A stretch of 58,787 nucleotides of DNA from Verrucomicrobiota bacterium (GCA_030829145.1 JAURBE010000002.1:1-58787); one strand, 5' to 3'. Shown: positions 9,177 to 18,936, counted from the first letter of the stretch. Made by a program: numbers and translations. Notes: a model not told the origin generated them from the letters alone.

Positions 9177-9222
9177 GCCATTTTATTACTCATTCCCAAT
9201 TAAATAGCAGCCGCTTTCAATC

Positions 9223-9471
9223 ATGACAGAAGATAAAGTAAAACAAATCGTCATCGACATCATCGCAGAAATTGCGCCCGATGAGGACACTTCCAATATC
9301 AAGTCCGAGGTAAAACTTCGCGACCAACTCGACCTCGATTCGATGGACTTCCTAGACATCGTGATGGAGCTACGCAAACAGCATGGCATCGAAGTTCCTG
9401 AAGCGGACTACCCTGAGCTCGCATCGCTGGATAGTTGCGCAGCTTACTTGACCCCCAAGTTCAACGCATAA
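9223..9471 (+). CDS. Acyl carrier protein
   Basis: An 82-residue acidic four-helix carrier protein. The phosphopantetheine serine is S40 in 'QLDLDSMDFLDIVMEL', the standard DSxxxxD context. The protein tethers acyl intermediates as thioesters for the ketosynthase encoded just upstream. The ATG at 9223 follows 'CCGCTTTCAATC' and has no Shine-Dalgarno, as is normal in this window. Two further ACPs occur in the 25.9-29.6 kb operon with different sequences, so at least three carrier proteins of distinct pathways are present locally. Confidence 0.92.
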   Translation: MTEDKVKQIVIDIIAEIAPDEDTSNIKSEVKLRDQLDLDSMDFLDIVMELRKQHGIEVPEADYPELASLDSCAAYLTPKFNA

Positions 9472-9502
9472 TTTAGGCGACTCCGGTCGCACCTCCACGT
9501 AG

Positions 9503-9521
9503 CACAGGCGACTTGCCTGTG
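9503..9521. repeat. Short palindrome CACAGGC-N5-GCCTGTG
   Basis: Perfect 7-bp arms CACAGGC (9503-9509) and GCCTGTG (9515-9521) with a 5-base loop GACTT. The same arms recur, extended to 8 bp, at 41059-41078, so this looks like a member of a dispersed palindromic repeat family rather than a terminator; no T-run follows. Confidence 0.6.
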
Positions 9522-9580
9522 TTTCGTTGTATCTGGAACGCGCGACAATCTGATATAATTACTAACTTTGTGAATCGCTG

Positions 9581-9648
9581 TGGCGTGCGAGCTTGCTCGC
9601 GCTTTTTTTGAGTCGCTGGCTATTGAGCACGAGCAAGCTCGCACGCCA
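9581..9648. repeat. 19-bp perfect inverted repeat with 30-bp spacer
   Basis: The left arm TGGCGTGCGAGCTTGCTCG (9581-9599) is an exact inverted copy of the right arm at 9630-9648. The spacer holds a T-run (GCTTTTTTTG, 9601-9610) and AT-rich bases. Each arm is itself partly palindromic (GCGAGCTTGCTCGC, 9587-9600). It lies in the 221-bp gap between the ACP and the FAD oxidoreductase. It may act as a terminator-like hairpin, but the arms look like REP-type elements. Confidence 0.75.
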
Positions 9649-9692
9649 CGCCTTGACTCGAAAACGACAGAGCGCTTCCCTCCACCCTACCG

Positions 9693-11123
9693 ATGAAAAC
9701 CAAGCCACTAGACAACCAACACTTCGAAGTCGTCATCATCGGCGCCGGTATGGCCGGTATGGCCGCGGGCATTCGCCTCGCATTGGCAGGCAAGAACGTC
9801 ATCATCCTGGAGAAGCACAACGCCAGTGGCGGGCTCAATTCCTTTTACAGCATCGAAGGGCGCAAGTACGACGTTGGACTGCACGCCATGACCAATTTTG
9901 TACCCAAGGGCACCAAAGGCACACCGCTCACCAAGCTGTTGCGTCAGCTACGCATCCCTTACGACGCACTGGACCTTTGCCAGCAAAACGGCTCGCGAAT
10001 CGCCTTTCCGGGCTGCGAACTAGAATTCAGCAACGACTTTGCACTCTTTGAAGCCGAAGTCGCTCGAGCCTTTCCCAAACAAATCGATGGCTTTCGCGCT
10101 CTTGCCGATGAAGTGCGTACCCTCGACGCATTCAATCTGGGTGCGATTCCCACCTCCGCTCGCGAGGCGGTGCAACGCCACATTTCCGATCCACTGCTAG
10201 AGGATATGATCTTCTGTCCCGTCATGTATTACGGCAGCGCTGAAGAGCACGACATGGACTATGGCCAATTCGCTATTATGTTTCGCTCACTGTTCTTCGA
10301 AGGCTTCGCTCGACCCTTCGACGGTGTGCGCGTGATTATTAAACTCTTACAGGATAAATACCGCGCCCTAGGCGGTATTCGTAAGATGAAGTGCGGAATC
10401 AAGCAAATCCACACCCAAGGCAACAGAGCTTCCGCCGTCGAACTCGATGACGGGGCAGTGCTCACCGCCGACAAGATTATTTCCACCGCCGGAGTGGTCG
10501 AGACGGTTCGCATGTGTGACGATCAACCCTCTGATGCCGCGAATGATAATATTGGCCAGCTAAGCTTCACCGAAACCATCACTGTGCTCGACAAGCAACC
10601 AGCCGACTTCGGTTGGGACGACACTATCATCTTTTTCAATACCCGCGAACGCTTTCACTATGCAGGCGTGCGCGACGAACTCGTCGACCCCACCAGCGGC
10701 GTGATCTGCTTTCCTAACAATTACCAATACGGCAATGGCCGCCAACTGAGTGAAGGCTTCCTGCGCATCACCGCCATGGCCAACCACGACAAGTGGTGCG
10801 CACTCAACAATGCCGACTACCTCGCCCAAAAAGAGCACTGGTATACCGAACTACAAAAAGTCGCGCTAAGCATCTTGCCCACGAGCAAGCTCTGCCTCGA
10901 TCAGGCCCGCATTGCCAACGATATGTTCACGCCACGCACTGTGCGGAAATACACTGGGCACTTGAACGGCGCAATCTACGGTGCACCGGACAAAATCAAA
11001 GATGGCCACACTCACTTGGAAAATGTCTACCTGGCCGGCACCGACCAAGGCTTCCTAGGTATTATTGGCGCGATGCTTAGCGGGATCTCCATGGCAAACC
11101 TGCATGTCCTGCAGGGAGACTAA
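9693..11123 (+). CDS. FAD-dependent oxidoreductase, phytoene desaturase/CrtI-like
   Basis: A 476-residue flavoprotein. The N-terminal Rossmann motif 'VVIIGAGMAGMAAGIRLALAG' (GxGxxG at 17-22, ribose-binding E40 in 'VIILEKHN') and 'ASGGLNSFYSIEGRKYDVGLHAM' are typical of the CrtI/carotene isomerase/RetSat-like group. The C-terminal FAD motif is 'NVYLAGTDQGFLGIIGAMLSGISMAN'. The reaction in this family is desaturation, saturation or isomerisation of polyene or lipid chains; the substrate here cannot be read. The position after a ketosynthase and an ACP suggests it acts on a chain they build. The ATG at 9693 places the Rossmann motif about 15 residues in, as expected. Confidence 0.82.
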   Translation: MKTKPLDNQHFEVVIIGAGMAGMAAGIRLALAGKNVIILEKHNASGGLNSFYSIEGRKYDVGLHAMTNFVPKGTKGTPLTKLLRQLRIPYDALDLCQQNGSRIAFPGCELEFSNDFALFEAEVARAFPKQIDGFRALADEVRTLDAFNLGAIPTSAREAVQRHISDPLLEDMIFCPVMYYGSAEEHDMDYGQFAIMFRSLFFEGFARPFDGVRVIIKLLQDKYRALGGIRKMKCGIKQIHTQGNRASAVELDDGAVLTADKIISTAGVVETVRMCDDQPSDAANDNIGQLSFTETITVLDKQPADFGWDDTIIFFNTRERFHYAGVRDELVDPTSGVICFPNNYQYGNGRQLSEGFLRITAMANHDKWCALNNADYLAQKEHWYTELQKVALSILPTSKLCLDQARIANDMFTPRTVRKYTGHLNGAIYGAPDKIKDGHTHLENVYLAGTDQGFLGIIGAMLSGISMANLHVLQGD

Positions 11124-11128
11124 TTCAC

Positions 11129-11467
11129 TCAGCCAGGAGGCCACGATAGTTGACGACCGCCGAGTACATGCACATGGAGATGTGGCACCGCTTCGCCGCC
11201 ATTTTTACCGTTATTGATCACGATACGGTAGCCATCTTCTAAGTTAAGCGACTGGGCAATATTACCGGCGGTCAATAACAGATGCCCCAGTAATGTGCCG
11301 TCTCCTACTTGAGCTTCGCCGACACGAGAGATCACCTTTTTTGGGATGACTAGTATGTGCGTGGGTGCTTGAGGATCGATATCGTGAATGACGATGCACT
11401 GATCATCTTCATATTCTATCTTAGCTGGGATTTCCCGGGCGATGATTTTTTCAAATAGCGTGCTCAT
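11129..11467 (-). CDS. HIT family protein (HinT-like nucleotide hydrolase)
   Basis: A 112-residue HIT-superfamily protein. The histidine triad is H96-x-H98-x-H100 in 'VPHLHVHVLGG', close to the C-terminus as usual for HinT proteins, which hydrolyse adenosine phosphoramidates. Also conserved are 'CIVIHDIDPQAPTHILVIPKK' elements (about 24-44) and 'NNGKNGGEAV' (85-94). It is convergent with the FAD oxidoreductase, with 5 bp between stops. The call is secure; the physiological role is unknown. Confidence 0.93.
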   Translation of the reverse strand: MSTLFEKIIAREIPAKIEYEDDQCIVIHDIDPQAPTHILVIPKKVISRVGEAQVGDGTLLGHLLLTAGNIAQSLNLEDGYRIVINNGKNGGEAVPHLHVHVLGGRQLSWPPG

Positions 11468-11538
11468 AATGTCTTTAATCGATTAACGATGTGCCTTGGA
11501 TTCAGTATACGGCTTCGTGCGCAAAGCAAGCCACACAA

Positions 11539-12015
11539 TTACAAGACCACCACTTGCAACTGCGAGCCACGGGTCGCCCATGCACAAGCGAGCTCGTCGA
11601 TCCAATCACGCACTCGGTCGTATTGGAGCTGGCGGCTCTTGGTCCAGTAAGCCCCAGCAGGGCAGATGGCTTCGCGTAGACCGGTAACGAGCAGCAAGGC
11701 GGCACGGCGTCCAGCGAGCTTCTTCATCTCCACTACAATGGCCTGCCGAATCCACAATGGGCTAAAATTTTCTACTGTTGGCACATGCCAGTGCGTATAG
11801 GCTAGCGCGCTCTCGCCCTCTGCTCCAAAATGCAAGCGCGCGAGCCGCCCAGCACAATCCCCCAAGGAAACTGTAGTGTCTTTAGCACCTTGCTCTTGGC
11901 TAAAGAAGTCGAGTGCGCGACGAGCGTGCTCCGCGCGATCCGGCGCCGAAGCTCCTGTGCGAGCTAACAATTCGTTTAAAGTGCGCAGCTGCTCAACTGG
12001 ATCACTTTTTGGCAT
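11539..12015 (-). CDS. Uncharacterised protein overlapping the 3' end of nrdR
   Basis: The ORF is open further upstream, but the start consistent with the neighbour is the ATG at 12013-12015 ('[20 protein letters not shown]'), giving 158 residues and a 14-bp overlap with the nrdR stop. The upstream extension lies inside nrdR in another frame and is low-complexity. The protein is soluble, Ala/Arg/Leu-rich and has no motif I recognise; it contains '[23 protein letters not shown]' and ends with a Trp-containing helix. Translational coupling to nrdR is likely from the overlap. Function unknown. Confidence 0.6.
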   Translation of the reverse strand: MPKSDPVEQLRTLNELLARTGASAPDRAEHARRALDFFSQEQGAKDTTVSLGDCAGRLARLHFGAEGESALAYTHWHVPTVENFSPLWIRQAIVVEMKKLAGRRAALLLVTGLREAICPAGAYWTKSRQLQYDRVRDWIDELACAWATRGSQLQVVVL

Positions 12016-12472
12016 TTTCAGTCGACTGCTTGAGGTCGAGTATCTCCTGCGCAAGCTCGGTGAGGTCGCGGAAGTCTTTATACACCGATGCGTAGCGCAC
12101 ATATGCAATCTGGTCCAAGTGCTTCAAGCGTTGCATAATATGCTCTCCAACTGCCTCTGAAGGAATCTCGTGATCATACTCTTTCTCAAGCGAAGCAAGT
12201 ACATCGGCGATGAGCATTTCGATCTGCATTACATCAATCGGCCGCTTCTGAACTGCCTTTTTTAAGCCACCCAGTATTTTAGCACGATCAAAATCCTCGC
12301 GTCGACCATCGCGCTTGACGACTTGTAAATCGGCACGCAGCACTTCTTCGATCGTGGTGAAGCGGTAGCCACAGTCGAGGCATTCACGTCGACGTCGGAT
12401 CGAGGTTTCGTTTTTACCGGTTCGGGTATCGAGTACTTTAATCTCGAGGGAAGCACATTTTGGACAACGCAT
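12002..12472 (-). CDS. nrdR: Transcriptional repressor NrdR
   Basis: A 156-residue NrdR. The N-terminal zinc ribbon is C3-P-K-C6 and C31-L-D-C34 with 'GYRFTTIEE' following. The ATP-cone regulatory domain covers about 46-136 ('[28 protein letters not shown]' region). NrdR senses the (d)ATP state and represses ribonucleotide reductase genes through NrdR boxes. No ribonucleotide reductase gene is in the window. Length and motifs are standard. It lies 42 bp downstream of trpG on the same strand. Confidence 0.97.
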   Translation of the reverse strand: MRCPKCASLEIKVLDTRTGKNETSIRRRRECLDCGYRFTTIEEVLRADLQVVKRDGRREDFDRAKILGGLKKAVQKRPIDVMQIEMLIADVLASLEKEYDHEIPSEAVGEHIMQRLKHLDQIAYVRYASVYKDFRDLTELAQEILDLKQSTENAKK

Positions 12473-12514
12473 TGGGGATGGGGAATTAAAAACTAAGAAC
12501 TACCAACGATAAGA

Positions 12515-13078
12515 TCACAACTTAAGGAAATTTTCGAGCATCTTCATGCCCTCTTGAGTCGCGAGCGACTCTGGATGAAACTGCACGCCCCAGACAGGGA
12601 GCTCTTTGTGCGCCAGCCCCATGATCTCGCCTTCGGCGGTCTCTGCAGTCACCTCGAGGCAGTCCGGCAAGCTCGCTCGTTCAACGATCAAAGAATGGTA
12701 GCGTGTCGCTTCCATCGGGTTGGGTAATCCGGCAAAAATATCAGTATCGCGGTGCGATACAGGTGATGTCTTGCCGTGCATCAAACGATCTGCACGCACC
12801 ACTTTACCACCGAAATGCTGACCAATGCTCTGATGCCCAAGACAAACGCCCAGTAATGGTTTCTTACCAGCAAACGCTGCGATCATATCAAGACTTACGC
12901 CAGCTTCAGTCGGGGAACACGGCCCGGGTGAAATCATCACCCGATCAGGGTTAAGCTCTAATGCTTCATCGACTGTGATTGCATTGTTACGGTAAACTTT
13001 TTGCTCCTCGCCTAACTCCCCAAAATACTGGACGAGGTTATAAGTGAAGGAGTCGAAATTGTCGATGACTAGGAGCAT
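12515..13078 (-). CDS. trpG: Anthranilate/aminodeoxychorismate synthase glutamine amidotransferase subunit
   Basis: A 187-residue class I glutamine amidotransferase. It supplies ammonia to the TrpE (or PabB) synthase subunit. The catalytic triad is C79 in '[12 protein letters not shown]', with H168 and E170 in '[12 protein letters not shown]'. The N-terminus '[23 protein letters not shown]' and '[10 protein letters not shown]' are diagnostic. It lies 38 bp downstream of trpB on the same strand, which favours a tryptophan role, but pabA-type dual use cannot be excluded because trpE is not in the window. Confidence 0.92.
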   Translation of the reverse strand: MLLVIDNFDSFTYNLVQYFGELGEEQKVYRNNAITVDEALELNPDRVMISPGPCSPTEAGVSLDMIAAFAGKKPLLGVCLGHQSIGQHFGGKVVRADRLMHGKTSPVSHRDTDIFAGLPNPMEATRYHSLIVERASLPDCLEVTAETAEGEIMGLAHKELPVWGVQFHPESLATQEGMKMLENFLKL

Positions 13079-13116
13079 GGATCGATAAGGTGATGAGTGA
13101 CAGTGATCAGTAATTA

Positions 13117-14337
13117 CTAGTCGCCTAAGACACGAGCGACTTCTTGCACATCTTTATCGCCGCGACCACTGAGATTCCCGATGATCACCTGATCGGAGGA
13201 CATCTCACTGGCCCGCTTCATCATATAAGCGATGCCATGCGATGATTCAAGCGCAGGTACAATACCTTCGATTGAACAGAGTGTTTTAAACGCATCCAGC
13301 GCCTCGGCGTCGGTCGCGTAGCCGAAATCAATACGACCTTTTTCTTTATAATAAGCATGCTCAGGTCCCACAGCAGCATAGTCTAGCCCCGCTGAGACCG
13401 AATGAGTTAGGTCGATCTGACCATCTTCATCTTGCAGGATCCATGTCTTTGCGCCTTGTAACACGCCAAGCTCTCCGCCCTCAAATCGCGCTGCGTGATG
13501 ACCGCGTGTGATCTCACGCCCCCCCGCTTCGACTCCAGTCAGCTTGACATCTAAATCGTTTAGAAAGGCGAAAAAGATACCAATCGCATTCGAACCACCA
13601 CCCACGCAGGCTGCCACTTCGTCCGGCAAGCGACCTTCTTTTTCTATAATCTGGCGCCGGCATTCTTCACCGATGACTCTGTGGAAATCACGCACCATCA
13701 TCGGAAAGGGATGTGAGCCTAGTGCAGAGCCGATGATGTAATGGGTCGTACGAATATTCGTAACCCAGTCTCGCATCGCTTCGTTCACCGCCTCTTTAAG
13801 TGTCTTCTGGCCCGCGGTAACCGCGCGAACTTCGGCGCCACAGAGGCGCATGCGGTAGACGTTGAGTGCTTGGCGTCGCATATCTTCTTCGCCCATATAT
13901 ATCACACACTCGAAGCCAAGCTTGGCGCACATCGCTGCAGTGGCGATGCCATGCTGCCCAGCACCAGTTTCGGCGATGATCCGCTTTTTACCCATACGCC
14001 TAGCTAGCAAAGCCTGGCCGAGCGCATTGTTAATTTTGTGCGCCCCAGTATGGAGTAGATCCTCTCGCTTCAGGTAAATCTTGGCTCCGCCGCAGTGCTC
14101 TGTCAGGCGCTCCGCGAAATACAAATTGGTTGGTCGCCCAGCGAATTCACGAAGTTGAAAATCGAGCTCTTTTTGAAATTCTGGGTCTTTACGCGCGGCT
14201 TTATAGGCCTGCGTCAGCTCAAACAGAGGCGTCATCAGAGTCTCTGGCACATACATGCCGCCATAGTTGCCGAAGTGGCCACGCGCATCTGGCAAGCTGG
14301 TAGGATCGACTTCGAGAGATGGTTTTGCTGTCTGCAT
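13117..14337 (-). CDS. trpB: Tryptophan synthase beta chain
   Basis: The PLP enzyme that joins indole and serine. The frame is open to 14442, but the family N-terminus '[19 protein letters not shown]' is preceded closely by the ATG at 14335-14337 ('[10 protein letters not shown]'), giving a normal 406 residues. The longer start would add 35 residues of non-conserved sequence. PLP lysine is K101 in '[13 protein letters not shown]', and the phosphate-binding loop is 'VGGGSNAIG'. trpA is not adjacent. The gene starts 58 bp after the kdsB stop and precedes trpG, so a kdsB-trpB-trpG-nrdR transcript is plausible. Confidence 0.96.
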   Translation of the reverse strand: MQTAKPSLEVDPTSLPDARGHFGNYGGMYVPETLMTPLFELTQAYKAARKDPEFQKELDFQLREFAGRPTNLYFAERLTEHCGGAKIYLKREDLLHTGAHKINNALGQALLARRMGKKRIIAETGAGQHGIATAAMCAKLGFECVIYMGEEDMRRQALNVYRMRLCGAEVRAVTAGQKTLKEAVNEAMRDWVTNIRTTHYIIGSALGSHPFPMMVRDFHRVIGEECRRQIIEKEGRLPDEVAACVGGGSNAIGIFFAFLNDLDVKLTGVEAGGREITRGHHAARFEGGELGVLQGAKTWILQDEDGQIDLTHSVSAGLDYAAVGPEHAYYKEKGRIDFGYATDAEALDAFKTLCSIEGIVPALESSHGIAYMMKRASEMSSDQVIIGNLSGRGDKDVQEVARVLGD

Positions 14338-14395
14338 AAGAAGAATACGGCTGTGCACAGGGCGCTTTGTCAAGCTGGCAGTCCTTTTCGTAGAC

Positions 14396-15142
14396 TCAGC
14401 CCAAGTGCCCTTCAAACTCAGTAATGTCTTCGAGTGTATCAATTCCTATCGTCGGCTGATTTGTAATACCTACATGTATCCTATAGCCATGCTCCATCGC
14501 TCGGAGCTGCTCGAGCTTCTCAATGTTCTCCAAAAACCCCGGCTCCAAACTCGAAAACGCGCGCAAAAACTCAGCATCATAGGCATACAGCCCAAGATGA
14601 CGGTAGCAGTGGTTGGTCGCCAGCCAAGTCGCATCGACTTCACCTGCAGAATCTCGCGCAAACGGAATCGGCGAACGCGAAAAATAAAGCGCGTGCCCGG
14701 CGCGGTCACGGACGACCTTCACTTGATTCGGATTGGCAAAATCCTCTGAGCGCGCAAAGGGGACCGCCAATGTCGACATTGCCACGCCCCCAGTCAGCCC
14801 ATCTGCCAATGCCCGAATTTGCTCACCAGTGACAAGCGGCTCATCACCTTGCACGTTAATCACCGCAGCTGCGCCAATCTCAGCATTGGCCTCAGCCAAG
14901 CGATCAGTACCACTGGGGTGATCTGCCCGCGTGCGCACCACACTAAAACCGGCGGCACTCAAGCAGTGCTCCAATGCCGTATCGTCTACCGCAAAATAAA
15001 GCGGAAATTCCGGCGCGACTGTACGGATGCGCTCGGCTGTCCACAGGATGATAGGCTTACCCCGAACTTCGTATAGAAGCTTACTTGGGAAACGGGTAGA
15101 AGCCAGTCTAGCTGGTACAATGATTGAAGGCGTCTTTGACAT
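14396..15142 (-). CDS. kdsB: 3-deoxy-manno-octulosonate cytidylyltransferase (CMP-Kdo synthetase)
   Basis: Activates Kdo with CTP for lipopolysaccharide inner core synthesis. The preferred start is the ATG at 15140-15142 ('[19 protein letters not shown]'), giving 248 residues; the upstream ATGs at 15160 and 15157 add six residues. The nucleotide-binding motif is '[15 protein letters not shown]', and 'NVQGDEPLV' and '[18 protein letters not shown]' are family signatures. Its presence supports an outer membrane with Kdo-containing LPS. It is divergent from the rhodanese gene, with a 30-bp gap between starts. Confidence 0.95.
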   Translation of the reverse strand: MSKTPSIIVPARLASTRFPSKLLYEVRGKPIILWTAERIRTVAPEFPLYFAVDDTALEHCLSAAGFSVVRTRADHPSGTDRLAEANAEIGAAAVINVQGDEPLVTGEQIRALADGLTGGVAMSTLAVPFARSEDFANPNQVKVVRDRAGHALYFSRSPIPFARDSAGEVDATWLATNHCYRHLGLYAYDAEFLRAFSSLEPGFLENIEKLEQLRAMEHGYRIHVGITNQPTIGIDTLEDITEFEGHLG

Positions 15143-15172
15143 CTGGCCACTAATCATCATGAAAGTTCGGCA

Positions 15173-15493
15173 ATGAACAAGGAAATCAGTGCAGTCGAAG
15201 CCTCTAATTTAAGAAAAAACAACGAACAAGTCCTCTTTCTTGACGTGCGAGAGGACTCAGAGCTCGAAATCTGCAGCATCGAGGGTGCTCTGCACATTCC
15301 AATGAATTCGATCCCTGAGCGCTGCGAAGCGCTGCCATTGGATCGTCCACTCGTGGTTTTCTGCCATCATGGCATGCGCAGTATGAACGTGCTACTCTAC
15401 CTCGAATCACGTGGCTTTGAGAATATCATCAACATGGGCGGCGGCATCCATGCATGGGCCACTGAAGTCGACCCATCAGTCGAAAAATACTAA
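15173..15493 (+). CDS. Single-domain rhodanese-like protein
   Basis: A 106-residue one-domain rhodanese (GlpE/PspE-like size). The active-site loop is C64-H-H-G-M-R-S in '[18 protein letters not shown]'. A conserved early motif '[24 protein letters not shown]' (21-44) is present. Such domains transfer sulfane sulfur; the acceptor is unknown. No signal peptide is seen, so it is cytoplasmic. The start at 15173 has no Shine-Dalgarno. It is divergent from kdsB. Confidence 0.92.
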   Translation: MNKEISAVEASNLRKNNEQVLFLDVREDSELEICSIEGALHIPMNSIPERCEALPLDRPLVVFCHHGMRSMNVLLYLESRGFENIINMGGGIHAWATEVDPSVEKY

Positions 15494-15553
15494 TAAGCTA
15501 ACGGCTCTTAAATTTTTACTCGACCCGCCGAGCTGGTCAGATAACAATTACCT

Positions 15554-16255
15554 ATGCGAACTTATAAAGGGCCATTAGTTTTATTGTTTATTTATTTGAG
15601 CCACTTCGGACACGCGTTTGGGTTTCACCTATTTAAGGACACTCAAGGCCGTGAAATGGAGGCAAAGATCACTCGCATAAGTGGCGATGATGTTTACATC
15701 GAACGGCGCGATGGACTTAGCACAAAAGTCAAACAAAGTATCTTTTGTGAAAAAGATCAGGCTTACATCAAGGATTGGGCCTACAATGCCCTGCTCGAAA
15801 GCGATTTTTTAGAAGTGCGGTTTACCACAAAAGTAAACGATAAGCGCAAATCAAGCAATGGCGGCATCGAACGCGAGGAATATAAGATCCAGTACGATAT
15901 GACGCTCAACAACACTTCCTACTCGGATTTGGCAGACATCAGGGTCGAATACCTAATCCTCAAATTTGAAGATTTACTGTCCGCTCCGAAGCGTAGCCAA
16001 GGCAACATCTTGCGCTTTAAAGGCAGCATTGCGCTCGAACAAATGCATCAGCGTGAAACAGTCACGCTGACCACAGAACTCATCCCAATGCTCGAGAGTC
16101 AACTGGAACCTGGCTATATTTGGAAAAATGGGGCGAAGAAAACTAGCAAGGATAAGCTGGAGGGTATTTGGGTCAAAATATTCGTCGGCGATAAACTGGT
16201 GCGCGAGGTCTCCAAGCCCGAAAATATGATGCGTAAAGAGCCTTGGGAAATATGA
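15554..16255 (+). CDS. Exported protein with SHD1-like domain, function unknown
   Basis: A 233-residue protein with a signal peptide at about 1-22 ('PLVLLFIYLSHFGHAFG'). Residues 25-77 ('FKDTQGREMEAKITRI', then 'VYIERRDGLSTKVKQ', ending 'KDQAYIKDW') fit the SLA1-homology-1-like (SHD1) pattern that is abundant in Verrucomicrobiota and Planctomycetota secreted proteins. The remaining ~150 residues look like a beta-rich domain ('YKIQYDMTLNNTSYSDLADIR') of no recognised family. It is 60 bp downstream of the rhodanese gene and convergent with ppc. Function is not inferable. Confidence 0.7.
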   Translation: MRTYKGPLVLLFIYLSHFGHAFGFHLFKDTQGREMEAKITRISGDDVYIERRDGLSTKVKQSIFCEKDQAYIKDWAYNALLESDFLEVRFTTKVNDKRKSSNGGIEREEYKIQYDMTLNNTSYSDLADIRVEYLILKFEDLLSAPKRSQGNILRFKGSIALEQMHQRETVTLTTELIPMLESQLEPGYIWKNGAKKTSKDKLEGIWVKIFVGDKLVREVSKPENMMRKEPWEI

Positions 16256-16290
16256 CAGTGAAAGCCACTTTTACTCACTTTACCTACGCA

Positions 16291-18936
16291 TCAACCCGTC
16301 GTACGCAAACCACTTGCGATCGCGTTAATCACCAGCAATAGCGACTCGACCGTCGCCGAATCTGGCGCATCCGCAGTGCGCAACTTCCGCAGTAAGCGCA
16401 CCTGCTCTGCATGCAGACCTTGCAGGTGTGCGTCGCGCGCCTTCAGTGTTTTCCAAAAACGAGGGCGACGGGTTTCAAGCTTACCGAAGAGTTGAGTTAA
16501 CTGAGTTGCAGTGAGCGTGTACTCTGACTCGATCGTCTCACGGAACTGCGCACGCAGTGTATCATCCTCCACCAGCTCGAAATAAGCAGACATCCATTTC
16601 GGGTCAGCGCTATTGAAGCTGCTTTCAATATTATAAAAAACGTAGCGCAAATAGGGTGTGCTTTGACACTCCTCGCAGATGTATGCATAGAGCTCAGGCT
16701 CATCACTTTCAAGCTGTGCCAAAGCTGATCCTACGCCATACCAACCGGGCAAGTAAAATCTAGATTGATTCCAGCTGAAAACCCAAGGAATCGCGCGCAA
16801 GTCTTCCAGGCTAGATTGTCCGGTTCGACGTGAAGGCCTGGAACCAATACGGCTCTGCTCAATCGCATCAATCGGAGTCACTTGTCGATAGAACTGCATG
16901 AAGCCATCTGCATTAAGTAATGCCTTGTATCGATCCTGTGAATACGTTGATAGGCGTTCCATCGCCTCGTTTAATCGTGAAGGCTCATCCTTGCGGTGGG
17001 CACTGAGTAAGCGAGCACCCGTAGTGCCTGCGAGTAAATACTCCAAATTTGCGGTCGCAGTCTTAATCGTATTGTACTTCTGTCCGATAACTTCCCCCTG
17101 CTCGGTTAAGCGTAGTCCTCCACGAAGCGCCCCGGATGGCAACGCTTCCAGAAAGCGGTGAGTAGGACCAGCACCACGCCCGACAGTGCCTCCCCGCCCA
17201 TGGAAAAACTGCACATCGACCTCGTATTTCTCACCGATGCTAACCAACTCCTGTTGCGCTCGTAATAGCGCCCACTGACTCGCAAGGATTCCAGTGTCTT
17301 TATTGCTGTCGCTATAGCCCAGCATCACCATCACTTTACGGCGCTCATATTTGCGTAAACTACGCTGCACTACTGGGTGCGATAGAAATTCATCTGTGAT
17401 CCCTGGCGCACGCTCGAGATCTTCAAATGTCTCGAATAATGGCACCACAGGCAGTATGCAACTCAGACCTTCTTCATCGCCCTTTGCCAACCCGACCTCC
17501 TTGCATAGCACATACACTGTCAACAGGTCTGAAAGCTCACGCGTCATACTGACTACCAAAGCGCCAATCGAATCCGTGCCGTATTCCTGTATCTGATCCG
17601 CTACAACTTGTAACGTACGGCGCACCTCTGTTGCTTCTGTCGGCAGGATAGTCGCGTCATGCACCAATGGTCGCGGATTGGCCAACTCTGCATTCAAAAT
17701 CTGGATACGAGTGGCCTCATCTCCATCTGCATACTGCTGCGCAACTCGTGGGTTTCCTACCTCCAAGTGCTGGATCAATGCATTCTCATAATAGGTACTG
17801 TTCTGACGAATATCAATGCGAGCTAAGTGTAGCCCAATGCTATCCATTAAGCGCACTAAAGGTTCTACTTCCGCCTCAGCGACATGCTTCGCGCCAGCCT
17901 CACGTAGCCAAATCCCTAGTTCTTCTAGGTCTGTGCGTGTATCCACAACCGGGCGCTGATCGAGCTGTGCAGCCAGCATACGTGCATAACAACGCCAAGG
18001 CTCATCCGCATCGTCATCTGCTAAACGCTCATGCAGCGCATCTGGTGCGGGAGTCTGACTGATAGTAAAAGCCAGCTTCCGCGCCAAGCCTGATAAATGT
18101 TCACGCACCACACGCAGCGCACTTTGTCGCAGAACTTTTAAGGTGTGCCGAGTCGTAGTCGAAGTCACGAGCGGATGCCCATCTCGATCACCACCAACCC
18201 ATGACCCGAAATGCAAGAGCGGCTTTTCACTCACACGTAACGGCTCCGCATCAGGCCAAGACTGTTGCCAAGCAAAACCAAGGTTCGAATCCAATATCGG
18301 CTGCGTCTCTGGCAAGACTTGGCTCAAGTAGTATAGCAAATTTGACAGCTCATCATCGATCCCGGGCTTCTGGCTAAACAGCTCACCAGTAAACCAAAGT
18401 CGCTCAATCAAAACACTTAGCTGCTTACGCGTCTCAGAGCGCTCAAAAGGAGTCACGCATGTTTCAATTTGCTCCAATACCTCAATGATTCCTCGATGAA
18501 TCCGTAACACTGACCAGCGCTTTGCCTCAGTGGGGTGCTTCGTGAAAACTGCTTCGACTTCAACGGATGACAGTTTTTCACGTACCGCATCAGGCGAAAT
18601 CCCCATCTCTTTCAAACGCTGAAAATAGTTCGCCCAATGTCCCGCTTCCGCAGCAGCACCCAAATGGCCCTCACGAATTCGGCGCATATGGTTTGCGGCA
18701 TGTTCCTCAGCCAAATTTAACAGCTGAAAATAATATGAGACCGCTTGTACTTGAGCAGGGCTCAACTGAGCATGCGGCACATCTGCACCAAAACCCTTTG
18801 CAATTAAATCAGCCGCGGAATTCTCGTCTATTCTTCGCAGTAGCTCGATCAACGCATCAACCAATAAATGGTGCACTCCCTCAACATGCTTGAGGCCTTC
18901 ATCAATCAATTCGGTATAAGTCTTATCTGCGTTCAT
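16291..18936 (-). CDS. ppc: Phosphoenolpyruvate carboxylase
   Basis: An 881-residue PEPC, a normal bacterial length, making oxaloacetate from PEP and bicarbonate for anaplerosis. Catalytic H134 lies in 'VFTKHPTEAKRWSV'. Further signatures are 'GYSDSNKDTG', 'FHGRGGTVGRGAGPTH' and the bicarbonate/PEP-site arginines around it. The C-terminus ends 'ASGLRTTG', a variant of the usual RNTG tail. The ATG at 18936 is preceded on its strand by 'TAGGAAATTACAGAT', one of the few faint purine-rich stretches here. A 6-bp hairpin (18956-18972) lies just upstream. Confidence 0.96.
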   Translation of the reverse strand: MNADKTYTELIDEGLKHVEGVHHLLVDALIELLRRIDENSAADLIAKGFGADVPHAQLSPAQVQAVSYYFQLLNLAEEHAANHMRRIREGHLGAAAEAGHWANYFQRLKEMGISPDAVREKLSSVEVEAVFTKHPTEAKRWSVLRIHRGIIEVLEQIETCVTPFERSETRKQLSVLIERLWFTGELFSQKPGIDDELSNLLYYLSQVLPETQPILDSNLGFAWQQSWPDAEPLRVSEKPLLHFGSWVGGDRDGHPLVTSTTTRHTLKVLRQSALRVVREHLSGLARKLAFTISQTPAPDALHERLADDDADEPWRCYARMLAAQLDQRPVVDTRTDLEELGIWLREAGAKHVAEAEVEPLVRLMDSIGLHLARIDIRQNSTYYENALIQHLEVGNPRVAQQYADGDEATRIQILNAELANPRPLVHDATILPTEATEVRRTLQVVADQIQEYGTDSIGALVVSMTRELSDLLTVYVLCKEVGLAKGDEEGLSCILPVVPLFETFEDLERAPGITDEFLSHPVVQRSLRKYERRKVMVMLGYSDSNKDTGILASQWALLRAQQELVSIGEKYEVDVQFFHGRGGTVGRGAGPTHRFLEALPSGALRGGLRLTEQGEVIGQKYNTIKTATANLEYLLAGTTGARLLSAHRKDEPSRLNEAMERLSTYSQDRYKALLNADGFMQFYRQVTPIDAIEQSRIGSRPSRRTGQSSLEDLRAIPWVFSWNQSRFYLPGWYGVGSALAQLESDEPELYAYICEECQSTPYLRYVFYNIESSFNSADPKWMSAYFELVEDDTLRAQFRETIESEYTLTATQLTQLFGKLETRRPRFWKTLKARDAHLQGLHAEQVRLLRKLRTADAPDSATVESLLLVINAIASGLRTTG

